Positions 48,393 through 57,151 of a DNA stretch of 64,000 nt are shown here, in pieces. Below the pieces are notes generated by a model that did no database searches, had not been told where the DNA came from, and worked only from the letters and a program-made list of their open reading frames with translations. A program made the position numbers and the translations under genes. Source of the stretch: an uncultured Oscillospiraceae bacterium (GTDB lineage: Bacteria > Bacillota > Clostridia > Oscillospirales > Oscillospiraceae); the NCBI GenBank assembly GCA_947588605.1, contig CANPYK010000002.1, positions 62,001 to 126,000 on the forward strand, given 5' to 3'. Positions within the stretch are counted from its first letter, which is position 1. Each line of letters begins with the position of its first letter.

Positions 48393-48998
48393 ATGCCGAA
48401 AATCGTTTGGGAGGGGAACAAAAGGGAATTTGGCACATCCCATCAAAGCCCGCCGGTCCCGCAGGACGCGGTCAAGCTTCGTGACGGAGAAGGCTTACTC
48501 AAAAGGGCAATTCCTTTCGGCATTTGCCCGATGGCCATATGCTTTGCGGCGGTGGCCGTGAAGGCTTATTTGAACAGGGAACCGCCCGTCTCGCCCTTAT
48601 TTCTCTTGCCGGCAATCGCCATCGGCCTGGTCGCCGCCCTCCCGCTGCATGAGCTTACGCACGCCGTTTGCTACCCCAAAGGGGCTGTCGTCTGGGTCGG
48701 ACTTTGTCTTCGCAAACTGGCGGCCTACGCCATATCGTACGAGCCCCTGACGAAGCGCCGCTTTATCGCCATGTCCCTCGCCCCCGCCGTATGGGGGATC
48801 GTCCCGCTGGTCGGCTTTTTCCTGATCCCCATCACGATGAAGCCGCTACTTACCGTCTGTATGGTGTCGGCCTTTATGGGCCTGATCTCCCCGGCGCCTG
48901 ATTATATGGATGTCGTAAGCGTTCTGAAAAAGGCCCCGCCGCGCGCGCTGATACGCGATTCTCGGGACGGTTTGTACGCGTATCTTTTAAAGGAGTGA
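48393..48998 (+). CDS. DUF3267-type membrane zincin-like protein
   Basis: 201 residues. Four or so hydrophobic segments with the metallopeptidase-like motif HELTHA inside the second (ALPLHELTHAVCYP); the zinc-binding form is H-E-x-x-H. DUF3267 proteins have this layout and are thought to be inactive or uncharacterised intramembrane peptidases. The ATG at 48393 is seven bases after GGAGGG; the longer frame from 48243 has no ribosome site. GC content returns to the chromosomal norm here, so it lies just outside the AT-rich island. Confidence 0.78.
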   Translation: MPKIVWEGNKREFGTSHQSPPVPQDAVKLRDGEGLLKRAIPFGICPMAICFAAVAVKAYLNREPPVSPLFLLPAIAIGLVAALPLHELTHAVCYPKGAVVWVGLCLRKLAAYAISYEPLTKRRFIAMSLAPAVWGIVPLVGFFLIPITMKPLLTVCMVSAFMGLISPAPDYMDVVSVLKKAPPRALIRDSRDGLYAYLLKE

Positions 48999-49001
48999 CC
49001 C

Positions 49002-49685
49002 ATGACCCACACCGCCTTCACCTGCCTCCACGCCTACATGCTCTCCCAGATGGACGACGCGGCCCATGACCGGGAGCACATCACCCGCGTCCTCTATAAC
49101 GCCCTGGACATCGCGGCCACGGAGGAGAATGTGGATACCGACGTCCTCATCGCCGCGTGCCTTCTCCACGACGTGGGCCGGCGGGAGCAGTTTGCCGACC
49201 CCGCGGTCTGCCACGCCCGCGTGGGGGCGGGGAAGGCGTACCGCTTTTTGCGGGAAAACGGCTTTCCGGAGGACTTCGCCGCCCGTGTCCGGGACGCCGT
49301 CCGCACCCACCGCTTCCGCGCCGACGACCCGCCGCGGACATTAGAGGCGAAGATCCTCTTTGACGCGGACAAGCTGGACGCCGTGGGCCTCATGGGCATC
49401 GCCCGGACCCTCAGCTACAAGGGCCAGGTGGGCGACGCCCTCTACGAGCCGGGGCCCGACGGCCTGCCCTCCGACGGGGCGGGGGACCGGACGAATACCT
49501 TCTTCAACGAGTACAAGATCAAGCTCGAAAAGCTCTACGACCGCTTTTACACCCAAAGGGGCCGAGAGCTGGCGGAGCGTTACCGCCGGTCGGCGCGAGC
49601 CTTCTACGAGGCCCTTTTGGCCCAGTGCCGCGCCCCCTACGAGCGGGGGAAGCGGCTTTTGGAGGAGCTCATCCATGACGAATGA
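49002..49685 (+). CDS. HD-domain phosphohydrolase-like protein
   Basis: 227 residues. HD-superfamily residues occur as HDREHITRVL, then LLHDVGRRE (H-D), then later LFDADKLDAVG with the second Asp. This is the YedJ-like arrangement of small metal-dependent HD hydrolases, many of which act on nucleotides. Substrate unknown. It starts 3 bp after the zincin gene and its stop overlaps the next start by 11 bp, so the four genes 48393-50735 look like one operon. Confidence 0.86.
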   Translation: MTHTAFTCLHAYMLSQMDDAAHDREHITRVLYNALDIAATEENVDTDVLIAACLLHDVGRREQFADPAVCHARVGAGKAYRFLRENGFPEDFAARVRDAVRTHRFRADDPPRTLEAKILFDADKLDAVGLMGIARTLSYKGQVGDALYEPGPDGLPSDGAGDRTNTFFNEYKIKLEKLYDRFYTQRGRELAERYRRSARAFYEALLAQCRAPYERGKRLLEELIHDE

Positions 49686-50442
49686 GGAAATATTGCAAAC
49701 CGCCCTTGCCCAATCGGCCATAGACTGCGCCTGCGCCCCCGGGGACTTTCTGAAGCCCGGCCACACCCTGACCCTCTCTCGCCCAAACCGGTTGGCCAGA
49801 CGCTATCTCGTCCTGCCCCACGTCTGCAGCTTCGTGACCTACGGCAGCGCCGTCGTGGCCACGGCGGGGGAGGCGTACCTGGACGCGGCGAAAAGGTGCC
49901 TCGCCCTGTTCCCGCCGGAGGCTGGGGCGTACAGGCTTTTTGAGACGCCGGGCCTGCACGAAGTGGAGCGCATCTTCGCGCCCCTGGGCGGGACGATCCG
50001 GCACATGGCGGAATATTTCCTGCCTGATTTGGACCTCATGAAGCCCCAAAAATGCCCGTTCGAGACGAAGATCCTGACCCAAAAGGACTTTTCTGCCCTC
50101 TACACCCCCACATGGTCCAACGCCCTGTGCGAACAGCGCCGGGAGCTGGACAAAATGGGCGTGGGGGCATACAATAACGGCGCTTTGGTGGGCCTGGCCG
50201 GCTGTTCCGCCGACTGCGAGAGCATGTGGCAGATCGGTATCGACGTCCTGCCGACCTACCGCCGCCGTGGCGTCGCCGCAGCGCTGGTGACGGCCTTGGC
50301 GCTGGAGGTCATCGAGCGCGGCAAGGTCCCCTTCTACTGCGCCGCCTGGTCCAACCTCCCCTCCGTCCGCACCGCCCTCCGTTCCGGCTTTCGCCCCGCC
50401 TGGGCGGAGCTGACGGTCAAGAAGAAGGAGATAAACCTATGA
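49675..50442 (+). CDS. GNAT-family N-acetyltransferase
   Basis: 255 residues. The C-terminal half carries the GNAT fold: WQIGIDVLPTYRRRGVAAALVTALALEVIERG (motif A with the R-R-R-G-V-A acetyl-CoA loop) and FYCAAWSNLPSVRTALRSGFRPAW (motif B). The N-terminal half is an extra domain. Substrate unknown. ATG at 49675, after GGAGGAG, overlapping the HD gene. Confidence 0.87.
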   Translation: MTNEEILQTALAQSAIDCACAPGDFLKPGHTLTLSRPNRLARRYLVLPHVCSFVTYGSAVVATAGEAYLDAAKRCLALFPPEAGAYRLFETPGLHEVERIFAPLGGTIRHMAEYFLPDLDLMKPQKCPFETKILTQKDFSALYTPTWSNALCEQRRELDKMGVGAYNNGALVGLAGCSADCESMWQIGIDVLPTYRRRGVAAALVTALALEVIERGKVPFYCAAWSNLPSVRTALRSGFRPAWAELTVKKKEINL

Positions 50443-50735
50443 ATCCCGAATGGAAGTGCTTCTGGCTCAACTTGGCCGCCTGGGCGCTGATGCTCGCCGG
50501 GATTCCGGTGGTCGTGCTGTTCCGTGGCTTGGGCGGGAAAATTTCAGCCGCCGCGATTTTTGCGTCTGCCTGGGTGCTGTCGCTTTTCGGGCTCATCCAG
50601 TGGGAACACATCCCCGAGAAGGAGCGGGAAAAGCAGGAACGGGCGTCCCGTTTTCTGCGCGTCAAGCATACTATCATCTGGCAGCTCCCGCTTGTTTTGC
50701 CGATTTTTATTCTGCTTGTGTTTGTCTTGGACTGA
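50439..50735 (+). CDS. Small two-to-three-helix membrane protein
   Basis: 98 residues: hydrophobic segments at about 8-28, 34-53 and 78-97, separated by a charged loop (PEKEREKQERASRFLRVKH). No family recognised. ATG at 50439 overlaps the end of the GNAT gene by 4 bp, with GAAGGAG upstream, so it is the last member of that operon. Confidence 0.72.
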   Translation: MNPEWKCFWLNLAAWALMLAGIPVVVLFRGLGGKISAAAIFASAWVLSLFGLIQWEHIPEKEREKQERASRFLRVKHTIIWQLPLVLPIFILLVFVLD

Positions 50736-50772
50736 CAGAATCAAACGGTCCTATAGAAAACGAGGGAGAGAC

Positions 50773-51759
50773 ATGAAAAAAATCTTACTTATCGCCACCG
50801 GCGGGACCATCGCCTCGGAGGAGACAGGGGAGGGGCTGGCGCCGGGGATCACGGCGGCGGGGCTCCTGTCGCGCCTTTCCGGCGTGGACCCGACTGTTGC
50901 CGTGGAGACCTGGGAGCTCCTGGCCCTGGACAGCACCAACATCCGCCCGGAGCACTGGCTGATGATCGCCAACTGCGTCCGGGAGACGTTTGAGGCCTAC
51001 GACGGTTTCGTCGTCACCCACGGCACGGACACCCTGGCCTACACCGCCGCGGCCCTCAGCTACCTCATCCAGGGCAGCCCCAAGCCCATCGTCCTCACCG
51101 GCGCACAGCGCCCCATCGGCTTCGACTCCACGGATTCCAAGGAGAATCTGCGGGACGCCTTTCTGTGCGCCGCCTCCGATATGCCGGGGGTGTCCATCGT
51201 CTTCGACCACAAGGTGATCCTCGGCACCCGCGCCAAGAAGACCCGCTCCAAGAGCTTCTCCGCCTTCGAGAGCATCAACTACCCGGACCTCGGCGTCATC
51301 CGGGACGGCAAGGTCCACCGGTTCATCCGTCAGGACTGCGCCGAACGCCCCGTCTTTGCCGGCGGCCTAGACACCGCCGTCTCCCTCATGAAGCTCATCC
51401 CCGGCGCGGACCGGGGCGCGCTGGACTACCTCTTCGAGCACAGCGACGCGGTGGTCATCGAGAGCTTCGGCGTGGGGGGCCTTCCCGAGGCCGGCGGCTA
51501 CTTTGACTGCGTCCGCCACTGGCTGGAGCGGGGCAAGATCGCCGTCCTCACCACCCAGGTGGAGAACGAGGGCTCGGACCTCGCCGTCTACCACGTAGGC
51601 AGCCGCCTCAAGCGGGAGCTGGGCGTTCTGGAGGCATACGACATGACCACCGAGGCCGTGGTCGCCAAGCTCATGTGGATCCTCGCCCAAACAAAAACCG
51701 CCCCGGAGGTGGAACGCCTGTTCTACACCCCCGTGGCGATGGATATGTTCCCGAGATAG
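50773..51759 (+). CDS. ansA: Type I L-asparaginase
   Basis: 328 residues. Both asparaginase motifs are intact: ATGGTIAS with Thr12 and the second active-site block VVTHGTDTLAYTA. No signal peptide, so cytoplasmic type I (AnsA-like), which hydrolyses L-asparagine to aspartate and ammonia. ATG at 50773, after GGGAGAGAC. It converges on a minus-strand gene with only two bases between the stop codons and no evident terminator. Confidence 0.93.
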   Translation: MKKILLIATGGTIASEETGEGLAPGITAAGLLSRLSGVDPTVAVETWELLALDSTNIRPEHWLMIANCVRETFEAYDGFVVTHGTDTLAYTAAALSYLIQGSPKPIVLTGAQRPIGFDSTDSKENLRDAFLCAASDMPGVSIVFDHKVILGTRAKKTRSKSFSAFESINYPDLGVIRDGKVHRFIRQDCAERPVFAGGLDTAVSLMKLIPGADRGALDYLFEHSDAVVIESFGVGGLPEAGGYFDCVRHWLERGKIAVLTTQVENEGSDLAVYHVGSRLKRELGVLEAYDMTTEAVVAKLMWILAQTKTAPEVERLFYTPVAMDMFPR

Positions 51760-51761
51760 GG

Positions 51762-52244
51762 CTATTTTGAAATCAGGATAACTTCCCCTGTGGTGGTATT
51801 GTACCCCACGGTGACCTTTTTGCGGAAAAAGTCCTCGTAGCGCGGCCTTTTCCAATCCGTACAGTAGACGGCCCTCGTCCGGACCTTGATGGGGTTCCCG
51901 CCGGCGTCCCGGACAGCGACACGAAACGTCACGCGGTTCCCCAAAAAGCCCGCGTGCTCAAGCTCCTCCAACACCTGGTTGGAAAAGACATAGCTTTCCG
52001 GCGATTTGAAAAGGGCCGCGTACCGCACCCCGTAATAGACGGCGAAGGGGACATACCACACCGTAAGGACCCCGAGGGAGATGAAAAGAACGGTATTCCT
52101 GTAGCCGGGAAACCCCGCCATGCAGACGCAGATCAAAACGGCGGCAAAAACGAGCAGGAAGCCATACGCCGCCGTCAGGATCTTGAGGTCGCCGCTGTAC
52201 GCCCCGGCCTCGGCGGAGCATTTGATCCTTTGCCGTGTGTCCAT
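51762..52244 (-). CDS. Hypothetical membrane protein
   Basis: 160 residues. Two hydrophobic segments near 25-45 and 55-75, then a soluble C-terminal half with beta strands (NRVTFRVAVRDAGGNPIKVRTRAVY). GAGGTGACATGT precedes the ATG at 52244. It follows the flavin reductase gene in the same direction and is probably co-transcribed. No function can be assigned. Confidence 0.68.
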   Translation of the reverse strand: MDTRQRIKCSAEAGAYSGDLKILTAAYGFLLVFAAVLICVCMAGFPGYRNTVLFISLGVLTVWYVPFAVYYGVRYAALFKSPESYVFSNQVLEELEHAGFLGNRVTFRVAVRDAGGNPIKVRTRAVYCTDWKRPRYEDFFRKKVTVGYNTTTGEVILISK

Positions 52245-52302
52245 ACATGTCACCTCGGAAAACATCGTATCACAAGGCATCGAATTTTGCAAGTTCTTTA
52301 CT

Positions 52303-52776
52303 TTATTTGAGAATCTCCGCCACTTCCCCGATATACATCGTGTGCGGCGCCTCGGTCTTATAGAAGGCGTTGACGACCTTCTCCGGCATGGCGCCGACAT
52401 CCAGGTCCTGACGGTAGATCTTCCGGCACAGAAGCGTGGTGTGGGCCTCCTCGAAGGTCACGGCGTTTTCAAGAAACTTGGGGGTCAGGCCGGCCTTCGC
52501 CACCTTGTCTCCGTCCCGGCCCGACTCGGAGCCCAGGAGCAGCAGGGCCTTCCGGCACGCCTCGGGGAAAAAGCTCACGGTGAAGAAGTCGTTCTCCTCC
52601 AAAAATCCGTGGGTGTAGCGCACGGGCTTGACATAGACGGTGACGACGGGCTTTCCCCACAACGTCCCGGCCCCGCCCCAGCTGACGGTCATGGTGTTGT
52701 ACCGCTCCCGCGTCCCGGCGGTGACCAGCGCCCATTCCCGGTCGAACAGGCCAAAAATATCGGTTTTGAGTTCCAT
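52303..52776 (-). CDS. Flavin reductase-like FMN-binding protein
   Basis: 157 residues. TAGTRERYNTMTVSWGGAGTLWGKPVVTVYVKP is the flavin-reductase-like FMN-binding signature (the T-M-T-x-S/A-W-G stretch around the cofactor). Members use FMN with NAD(P)H or act as small flavoproteins; the partner is unknown. AAGGAGGAG precedes the ATG at 52776. It is divergent from the beta-CASP gene. Confidence 0.85.
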   Translation of the reverse strand: MELKTDIFGLFDREWALVTAGTRERYNTMTVSWGGAGTLWGKPVVTVYVKPVRYTHGFLEENDFFTVSFFPEACRKALLLLGSESGRDGDKVAKAGLTPKFLENAVTFEEAHTTLLCRKIYRQDLDVGAMPEKVVNAFYKTEAPHTMYIGEVAEILK

Positions 52777-52807
52777 AATGCTCCTCCTTATCAAATTGGA
52801 TGACAAT

Positions 52808-52836
52808 AGTATACTTCAATCCGGAGGTGTTTTCAA
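52808..52836 (-). promoter_or_regulatory. Promoter of the flavin reductase gene
   Basis: Minus strand: TTGAAA (52836-52831), 17 bp, TATACT (52813-52808). The -35 overlaps the start codon of the divergent beta-CASP gene. Confidence 0.55.
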
Positions 52837-54446
52837 TGAAAATCACATTTATCGGCGCGGTCCACGACGTGACGGGCAGCTGTACGCTCCTGGAGGCCGG
52901 CGGCCACAAGATCCTGGTGGACTGCGGGATGCGCCAGGGCGTCACGGCCTTTGAGAATGTCCCCCTGCCCGTGGCGGAGCGGGACATCGAGTGCGTCCTG
53001 CTGACCCATGCCCACGTGGACCACTCCGGCAACCTACCGCTTCTCTACAAGCACGGCTTCCGGGGGGCTGTCTACGCCACGGAGGCTACGCGCAGCCTCT
53101 GCGAGATCATGCTGCGCGACTGCGCCAACATCCAAATGTCCGACGCCGAGTACAAGACCCGCAAGGCCCGCCGCGCCGGCGAGCCGGACGTGGAGCCGCT
53201 TTTCGACCTCAACGACGCTGAGGGCGTTTTGAAGCTCTTTCGCGGCTGCGCCTACGACCGGCCCATCCAGGTTAACGAGTGCCTGACCGTCCGCTTCACG
53301 GACATCGGCCATCTCCTGGGCTCGGCGTGCATCGAGACGTGGCTTCACGAGGGCGGGTTGACCCGCAAAATGGTCTTCTCCGGCGACGTGGGCAACACCG
53401 ACCAGCCCATCATCTGCGACCCTAAGCCCGTGGCGGACGCCGACTTCCTCATGCTCGAGTCCACCTACGGCGACCGGTCCCACGGGGCGAGAGGGGAGTA
53501 CATCAACACGCTTGCCGGCTTTCTCCAGCGCACCCTGGACCGTGGCGGCAACGTGATCGTCCCCTCCTTCGCCGTGGGCCGGACGCAGGAGATCCTCTAT
53601 TTCATCCGGGAGATCAAGAATGCCGGTCTCGTCCACGGACACGACGGCTTCCCCGTGTACGTGGACAGCCCCCTGGCCAACGAGGCGACCTCCGTTTTCA
53701 TGCAGTGCGACACGGAGTACCTGGACGAGGAGACCCGCGCCGTCATGGCCGCCGGCGAGAACCCGCTGGTCTTCGACGGCCTGCGCCTCACCACCTCCAC
53801 CGACGAATCCAAGGCCCTGAACACCGACGCCGAGCCCAAGGTCATCCTCTCCGCCTCCGGCATGTGCGACGCCGGCCGCATCCGCCACCACCTCAAATAT
53901 AACCTCTGGCGGCCGGAGTGCCTCATCCTCTTCGTGGGCTACCAGGCCGCCGGCACCCTGGGCCGCATGATCTACGACGGGGCCAAGTCCGTGAAGCTCT
54001 TCGGCGACGACGTGGCGGTGAACGCCGAGATCGCCTACCTCCCCGGCGTCTCGGGCCACGCCGACAGGGAGGGCCTCCTTGCCTGGGTGGACGCCTTTAC
54101 CCAAAAGCCCCGGAAGATCTTCGTCAACCACGGCGACGAGACCGCCTGCGAGGAGCTGGCCCGCTCTCTCCGGGAGGAGCGGGGCCTCGACGCCTACGCC
54201 CCCTACTCCGGCACGGAGTTTGACTTAGCCGCGGGCGAGTTCGTCCGCATCGCCGAGGGCGTGCGCCTCAAGAAGGAGAAGCCCGCCACCCCCGCCCGCC
54301 GCCGCGCCGACGACGCCTACAAAAAGCTCCTGGACGCCGTCTCCCGCCTCACCGCCGCCGCCCAGGCCGCCCAGGGCCTTGCCACCAAGGACCTGGCCAA
54401 ATACACCGCTATGGTCAACTCCCTCATCGACAAGCTCCAGAAATGA
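52836..54446 (+). CDS. MBL-fold beta-CASP ribonuclease-like protein
   Basis: 536 residues. Metallo-beta-lactamase zinc motif HAHVDH (His58, His60, Asp62, His63), VFSGDVGNTDQPI, SFAVGRTQEIL (beta-CASP motif A/B region), ILSASGMCDAGRI and SGHADREGLLAWV, the order of bacterial CPSF-like/YSH1-type nucleases of the RMMBL family. Likely an RNA endo- or exonuclease. The last 60 residues are a charged helical tail. ATG at 52836, after GGAGGTG. Confidence 0.9.
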   Translation: MKITFIGAVHDVTGSCTLLEAGGHKILVDCGMRQGVTAFENVPLPVAERDIECVLLTHAHVDHSGNLPLLYKHGFRGAVYATEATRSLCEIMLRDCANIQMSDAEYKTRKARRAGEPDVEPLFDLNDAEGVLKLFRGCAYDRPIQVNECLTVRFTDIGHLLGSACIETWLHEGGLTRKMVFSGDVGNTDQPIICDPKPVADADFLMLESTYGDRSHGARGEYINTLAGFLQRTLDRGGNVIVPSFAVGRTQEILYFIREIKNAGLVHGHDGFPVYVDSPLANEATSVFMQCDTEYLDEETRAVMAAGENPLVFDGLRLTTSTDESKALNTDAEPKVILSASGMCDAGRIRHHLKYNLWRPECLILFVGYQAAGTLGRMIYDGAKSVKLFGDDVAVNAEIAYLPGVSGHADREGLLAWVDAFTQKPRKIFVNHGDETACEELARSLREERGLDAYAPYSGTEFDLAAGEFVRIAEGVRLKKEKPATPARRRADDAYKKLLDAVSRLTAAAQAAQGLATKDLAKYTAMVNSLIDKLQK

Positions 54447-54482
54447 CCCCGCCGGCCAAACGAAAAAATTTCCGTTTCCCCC

Positions 54483-54511
54483 TTGACAGGATAGCGCCAT
54501 GGTGGTATGAT
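54483..54511 (+). promoter_or_regulatory. Promoter of the metY-cysK operon
   Basis: -35 TTGACA (54483-54488), 17-bp spacer, -10 TATGAT (54506-54511). Confidence 0.85.
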
Positions 54512-54519
54512 TCCACTAA

Positions 54520-54536
54520 CCTATCGAGTAGATAGG
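54520..54536. promoter_or_regulatory. Palindrome at the metY transcription start (possible operator)
   Basis: CCTATC-GAGTA-GATAGG, an exact 6-bp inverted repeat around +2 to +18, where a repressor would block initiation. Cysteine operons of Firmicutes are often controlled by Rrf2-type CymR; that assignment here is an inference. Confidence 0.5.
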
Positions 54537-54560
54537 AATTAGGAAAGGACTCTGACCGCC

Positions 54561-54692
54561 ATGACCTTCTTCCTGGAGCCCCAGCTGCGGGCCAACTTCC
54601 GCTTTGGACGAATGTGCCGTACCTCCCGCTGTTTTTCCCCAAAAATCATGATAAAAAAGAGAGGTACGTGTTATGTCCAACTACAAATTTGA
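54561..54692 (+). CDS. Possible cysteine-containing leader peptide ahead of metY
   Basis: 43 codons, beginning MTFFLEPQLRANF with AGGAAAGGA upstream, and containing Cys codons at 19, 24 and 37. It ends 20 bp inside metY, so its translation could affect metY initiation. It has no homologue I recognise and could be fortuitous. Confidence 0.4.
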   Translation: MTFFLEPQLRANFRFGRMCRTSRCFSPKIMIKKRGTCYVQLQI

Positions 54693-55956
54693 AACGCTCC
54701 AGCTCCACGTGGGCCAGGAGCAGGCCGACCCCGCTTCTGATGCCCGCGCCGTTCCCATCTACCAGACCACATCTTACGTCTTCCACAACTGCCAACACGC
54801 CGCCGACCGCTTCGGCCTTGCCGACCCCGGCAACATCTACGGGCGGCTCACCAACTCCACCCAGGACGTGCTGGAAAAGCGCGTGGCGGCGCTGGAGGGC
54901 GGCGTCGCGGCTCTCGCCGTGGCCTCCGGCGCGGCGGCCATTACCTACGCCATCGAGGCATTGACGCAAAAGGGCGACCACATCGTGGCCCAGAAGACCA
55001 TCTACGGCGGGAGCTACAACCTCCTGGCCCACACCCTGCCCCTCTACGGCGTCACCGCCACCTTCGTGGACATCCACGACTTGAATGAAGTCACCGCCGC
55101 CATTCAGCCCAACACCAAGGCCATTTTCATCGAGACGCTGGGCAACCCCAACTCCGACATCCCGGACATCGACGCCCTTGCCAAGATCGCCCACGCCCAC
55201 GACATCCCCCTGGTCATCGACAACACCTTCGGCACGCCCTACCTCATCCGGCCCATCGAGCACGGCGCGGACATCGTGGTCCACTCCGCCACCAAGTTCC
55301 TGGGCGGTCACGGCACCACCCTGGGCGGTATCATCGTGGACAGCGGCAAGTTCGACTGGAAAGCCAGCGGCAAGTACGCCCCCATCGCCTCTCCCAACCC
55401 CAGCTACCACGGCATCAGCTTCGTGGACGCCGTTGGCCCCGCCGCCTTCGTCACCTACATCCGCGCCATTCTCCTCCGGGACACCGGCGCGACGATCTCC
55501 CCCTTCAATGCCTTCCTGCTTCTCCAGGGTATCGAGACGCTGTCCCTGCGCCTGGAGCGGCACGCGGAGAACACCAAGAAGGTGGTGGAGTACCTGGCCA
55601 ATCACCCCCAGGTCCTCAAGGTCAACCACCCCAGCCTGCCGGACCACCCCCAGCACGCGCTCTACGAGAAATACTTCCCCAACGGCGGCGGGCCCATCTT
55701 CACCTTCGAGATCAAGGGAGGGAAGGAGGCGGCCTACAAGTTCATCGACAGCCTGGAGATATTCTCACTTCTTGCCAACGTGGCGGACGTGAAGTCCTTA
55801 GTCATCCATCCGGCCACCACCACCCACAGCCAGCTGAGCCCGGAGGAGCTTGCCGACCAGGGCATCACCCCCGGCACCATCCGCCTTTCTATCGGCACCG
55901 AGCACATCGACGACATCATAGCCGATCTGGAGAAGGGCTTCGCGGCGGCGCTGTAA
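54673..55956 (+). CDS. metY: O-acetylhomoserine sulfhydrylase (Cys/Met metabolism PLP enzyme)
   Basis: 427 residues, the usual MetY length. PLP lysine 208 in VHSATKFLGGHGT; other family motifs include ETLQLHVGQEQADP, SYVFHN, YGRLTNST, IFIETLGNPN and VIDNTFGTPY. It makes homocysteine from O-acetylhomoserine and sulfide (some members also act on O-acetylserine). The next gene is cysK, giving a sulfide-assimilation operon behind one promoter. AGAGAGGT precedes the ATG. Confidence 0.94.
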   Translation: MSNYKFETLQLHVGQEQADPASDARAVPIYQTTSYVFHNCQHAADRFGLADPGNIYGRLTNSTQDVLEKRVAALEGGVAALAVASGAAAITYAIEALTQKGDHIVAQKTIYGGSYNLLAHTLPLYGVTATFVDIHDLNEVTAAIQPNTKAIFIETLGNPNSDIPDIDALAKIAHAHDIPLVIDNTFGTPYLIRPIEHGADIVVHSATKFLGGHGTTLGGIIVDSGKFDWKASGKYAPIASPNPSYHGISFVDAVGPAAFVTYIRAILLRDTGATISPFNAFLLLQGIETLSLRLERHAENTKKVVEYLANHPQVLKVNHPSLPDHPQHALYEKYFPNGGGPIFTFEIKGGKEAAYKFIDSLEIFSLLANVADVKSLVIHPATTTHSQLSPEELADQGITPGTIRLSIGTEHIDDIIADLEKGFAAAL

Positions 55957-55984
55957 CAATTTTTTGAAGAAATGAGGTCATCCC

Positions 55985-56911
55985 ATGAACATCTATACCT
56001 CCGCCTCCCAGCTCATCGGCAAAACGCCCCTTCTGGAGCTGACGCACATTGAGAAAAACCTGGGCCTTCAGGCCCGGATCGTCGCCAAGCTTGAGTATTT
56101 TAATCCCGCCGGCTCCGTGAAGGACCGCGTGGCCCTGGCGATGATTGAGGACGCCGAGGCCCGGGGCGTCCTCAAGCCCGACAGCGTGATCATCGAGCCC
56201 ACCTCCGGCAACACCGGCATCGGCCTTGCCGCCGTGGCGGCGGCCAAGGGCTACCGCACCGTCATCGTCATGCCGGAGACCATGTCCGTGGAGCGCCGTC
56301 AGATCATGAAGGCTTACGGGGCCGAGCTCGTGCTCACCGAGGGCGCCAAGGGCATGCCCGGCGCCATCGCCAAGGCCGAGGAGCTGGCCGCCCAGACGCC
56401 CCACAGCTTCATCCCCGGCCAGTTCGTGAACCCCGCCAACCCCGCCGTCCACCGCGCCACCACCGGCCCCGAGATCTGGGAGGACACGGACGGGACCGTG
56501 GACATCTTCGTCGCCGGCGTCGGCACCGGCGGCACCATCACCGGGGTAGGGGAGTACCTCAAGAGCCAAAAGCCCTCCGTGAAGGTCGTAGCCGTGGAGC
56601 CCGCCGCCTCCCCGGTGCTGAGTAAGGGTACCTCCGGCCCCCACAAGATCCAGGGCATCGGCGCGGGCTTCGTCCCGGAAATTTTGAATACCTCCGTCTA
56701 CGACGAGATCATCCCCGTGGAGAACGACGATGCCTTCAAGACCGGCAAGCTCCTGGGCCGCTCCGAGGGCGTCCTCGTAGGCATCTCCTCCGGCGCCGCC
56801 CTCTGGGCCGCCATCGAGCTTGCCAAGCGCCCCGAAAACGCCGGCAAGACCATCGTGACCCTCCTCCCCGACACCGGCGACCGGTATCTGTCCACACCGA
56901 TGTTTGAGTAA
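55985..56911 (+). CDS. cysK: Cysteine synthase A (O-acetylserine sulfhydrylase)
   Basis: 308 residues, standard length. PLP lysine 46 in [10 protein letters not shown], the substrate loop [10 protein letters not shown] (73-82), and [15 protein letters not shown] for the phosphate of PLP. It condenses O-acetylserine and sulfide to cysteine. Second gene of the metY operon, 28 bp downstream. Confidence 0.95.
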   Translation: MNIYTSASQLIGKTPLLELTHIEKNLGLQARIVAKLEYFNPAGSVKDRVALAMIEDAEARGVLKPDSVIIEPTSGNTGIGLAAVAAAKGYRTVIVMPETMSVERRQIMKAYGAELVLTEGAKGMPGAIAKAEELAAQTPHSFIPGQFVNPANPAVHRATTGPEIWEDTDGTVDIFVAGVGTGGTITGVGEYLKSQKPSVKVVAVEPAASPVLSKGTSGPHKIQGIGAGFVPEILNTSVYDEIIPVENDDAFKTGKLLGRSEGVLVGISSGAALWAAIELAKRPENAGKTIVTLLPDTGDRYLSTPMFE

Positions 56912-56917
56912 ACTGGC

Positions 56918-56941
56918 TTTGAAGCCCTGACGGGCTTCAAA
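56918..56941 (+). terminator. Hairpin after cysK
   Basis: TTTGAAGCCC / GGGCTTCAAA, perfect 10-bp stem, loop TGAC, but no U-tract. Confidence 0.45.
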
Positions 56942-56956
56942 TGCCAAGGGGAACGA

Positions 56957-57146
56957 CTCTGGCGAAAAAGGCCTGCGGCCTTTCCCGCCAGAGGGAACGT
57001 GCGAAAAAAGATTCGGAAATGTCTGCGGACATTTCCGAATCTTTTTTCTGCCGTTTTGCTCCGCGCACGGCCCCTTCGGGGCCGCACACTACGCAAAACA
57101 AAAGGAATTTTTTCCGACGTACATGCCGCCGGAAAAAATGGCTCGA
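56957..57146. repeat. Four-hairpin dispersed repeat, copy 2
   Basis: Homologous to 11448-11636. H1 56957-56993 has a CTCTGGCG/CGCCAGAG base instead of TGTCG/CGACA; H2 57004-57047 is a perfect 20-bp stem of quite different sequence, still capped by TGCG; H3 (57053 on) has GGCCCC-TTC-GGGGCC; H4 is identical. Together with block B this accounts for most of the 717-bp interval between cysK and fbp, where no gene is evident. Confidence 0.85.
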
Positions 57147-57151
57147 TGAGG

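Noticed and set aside
54537..54672. SAM or T-box riboswitch ahead of metY
   Set aside because: I could not find the SAM-I core or a T-box sequence with antiterminator; only a short palindrome and a leader ORF are visible.
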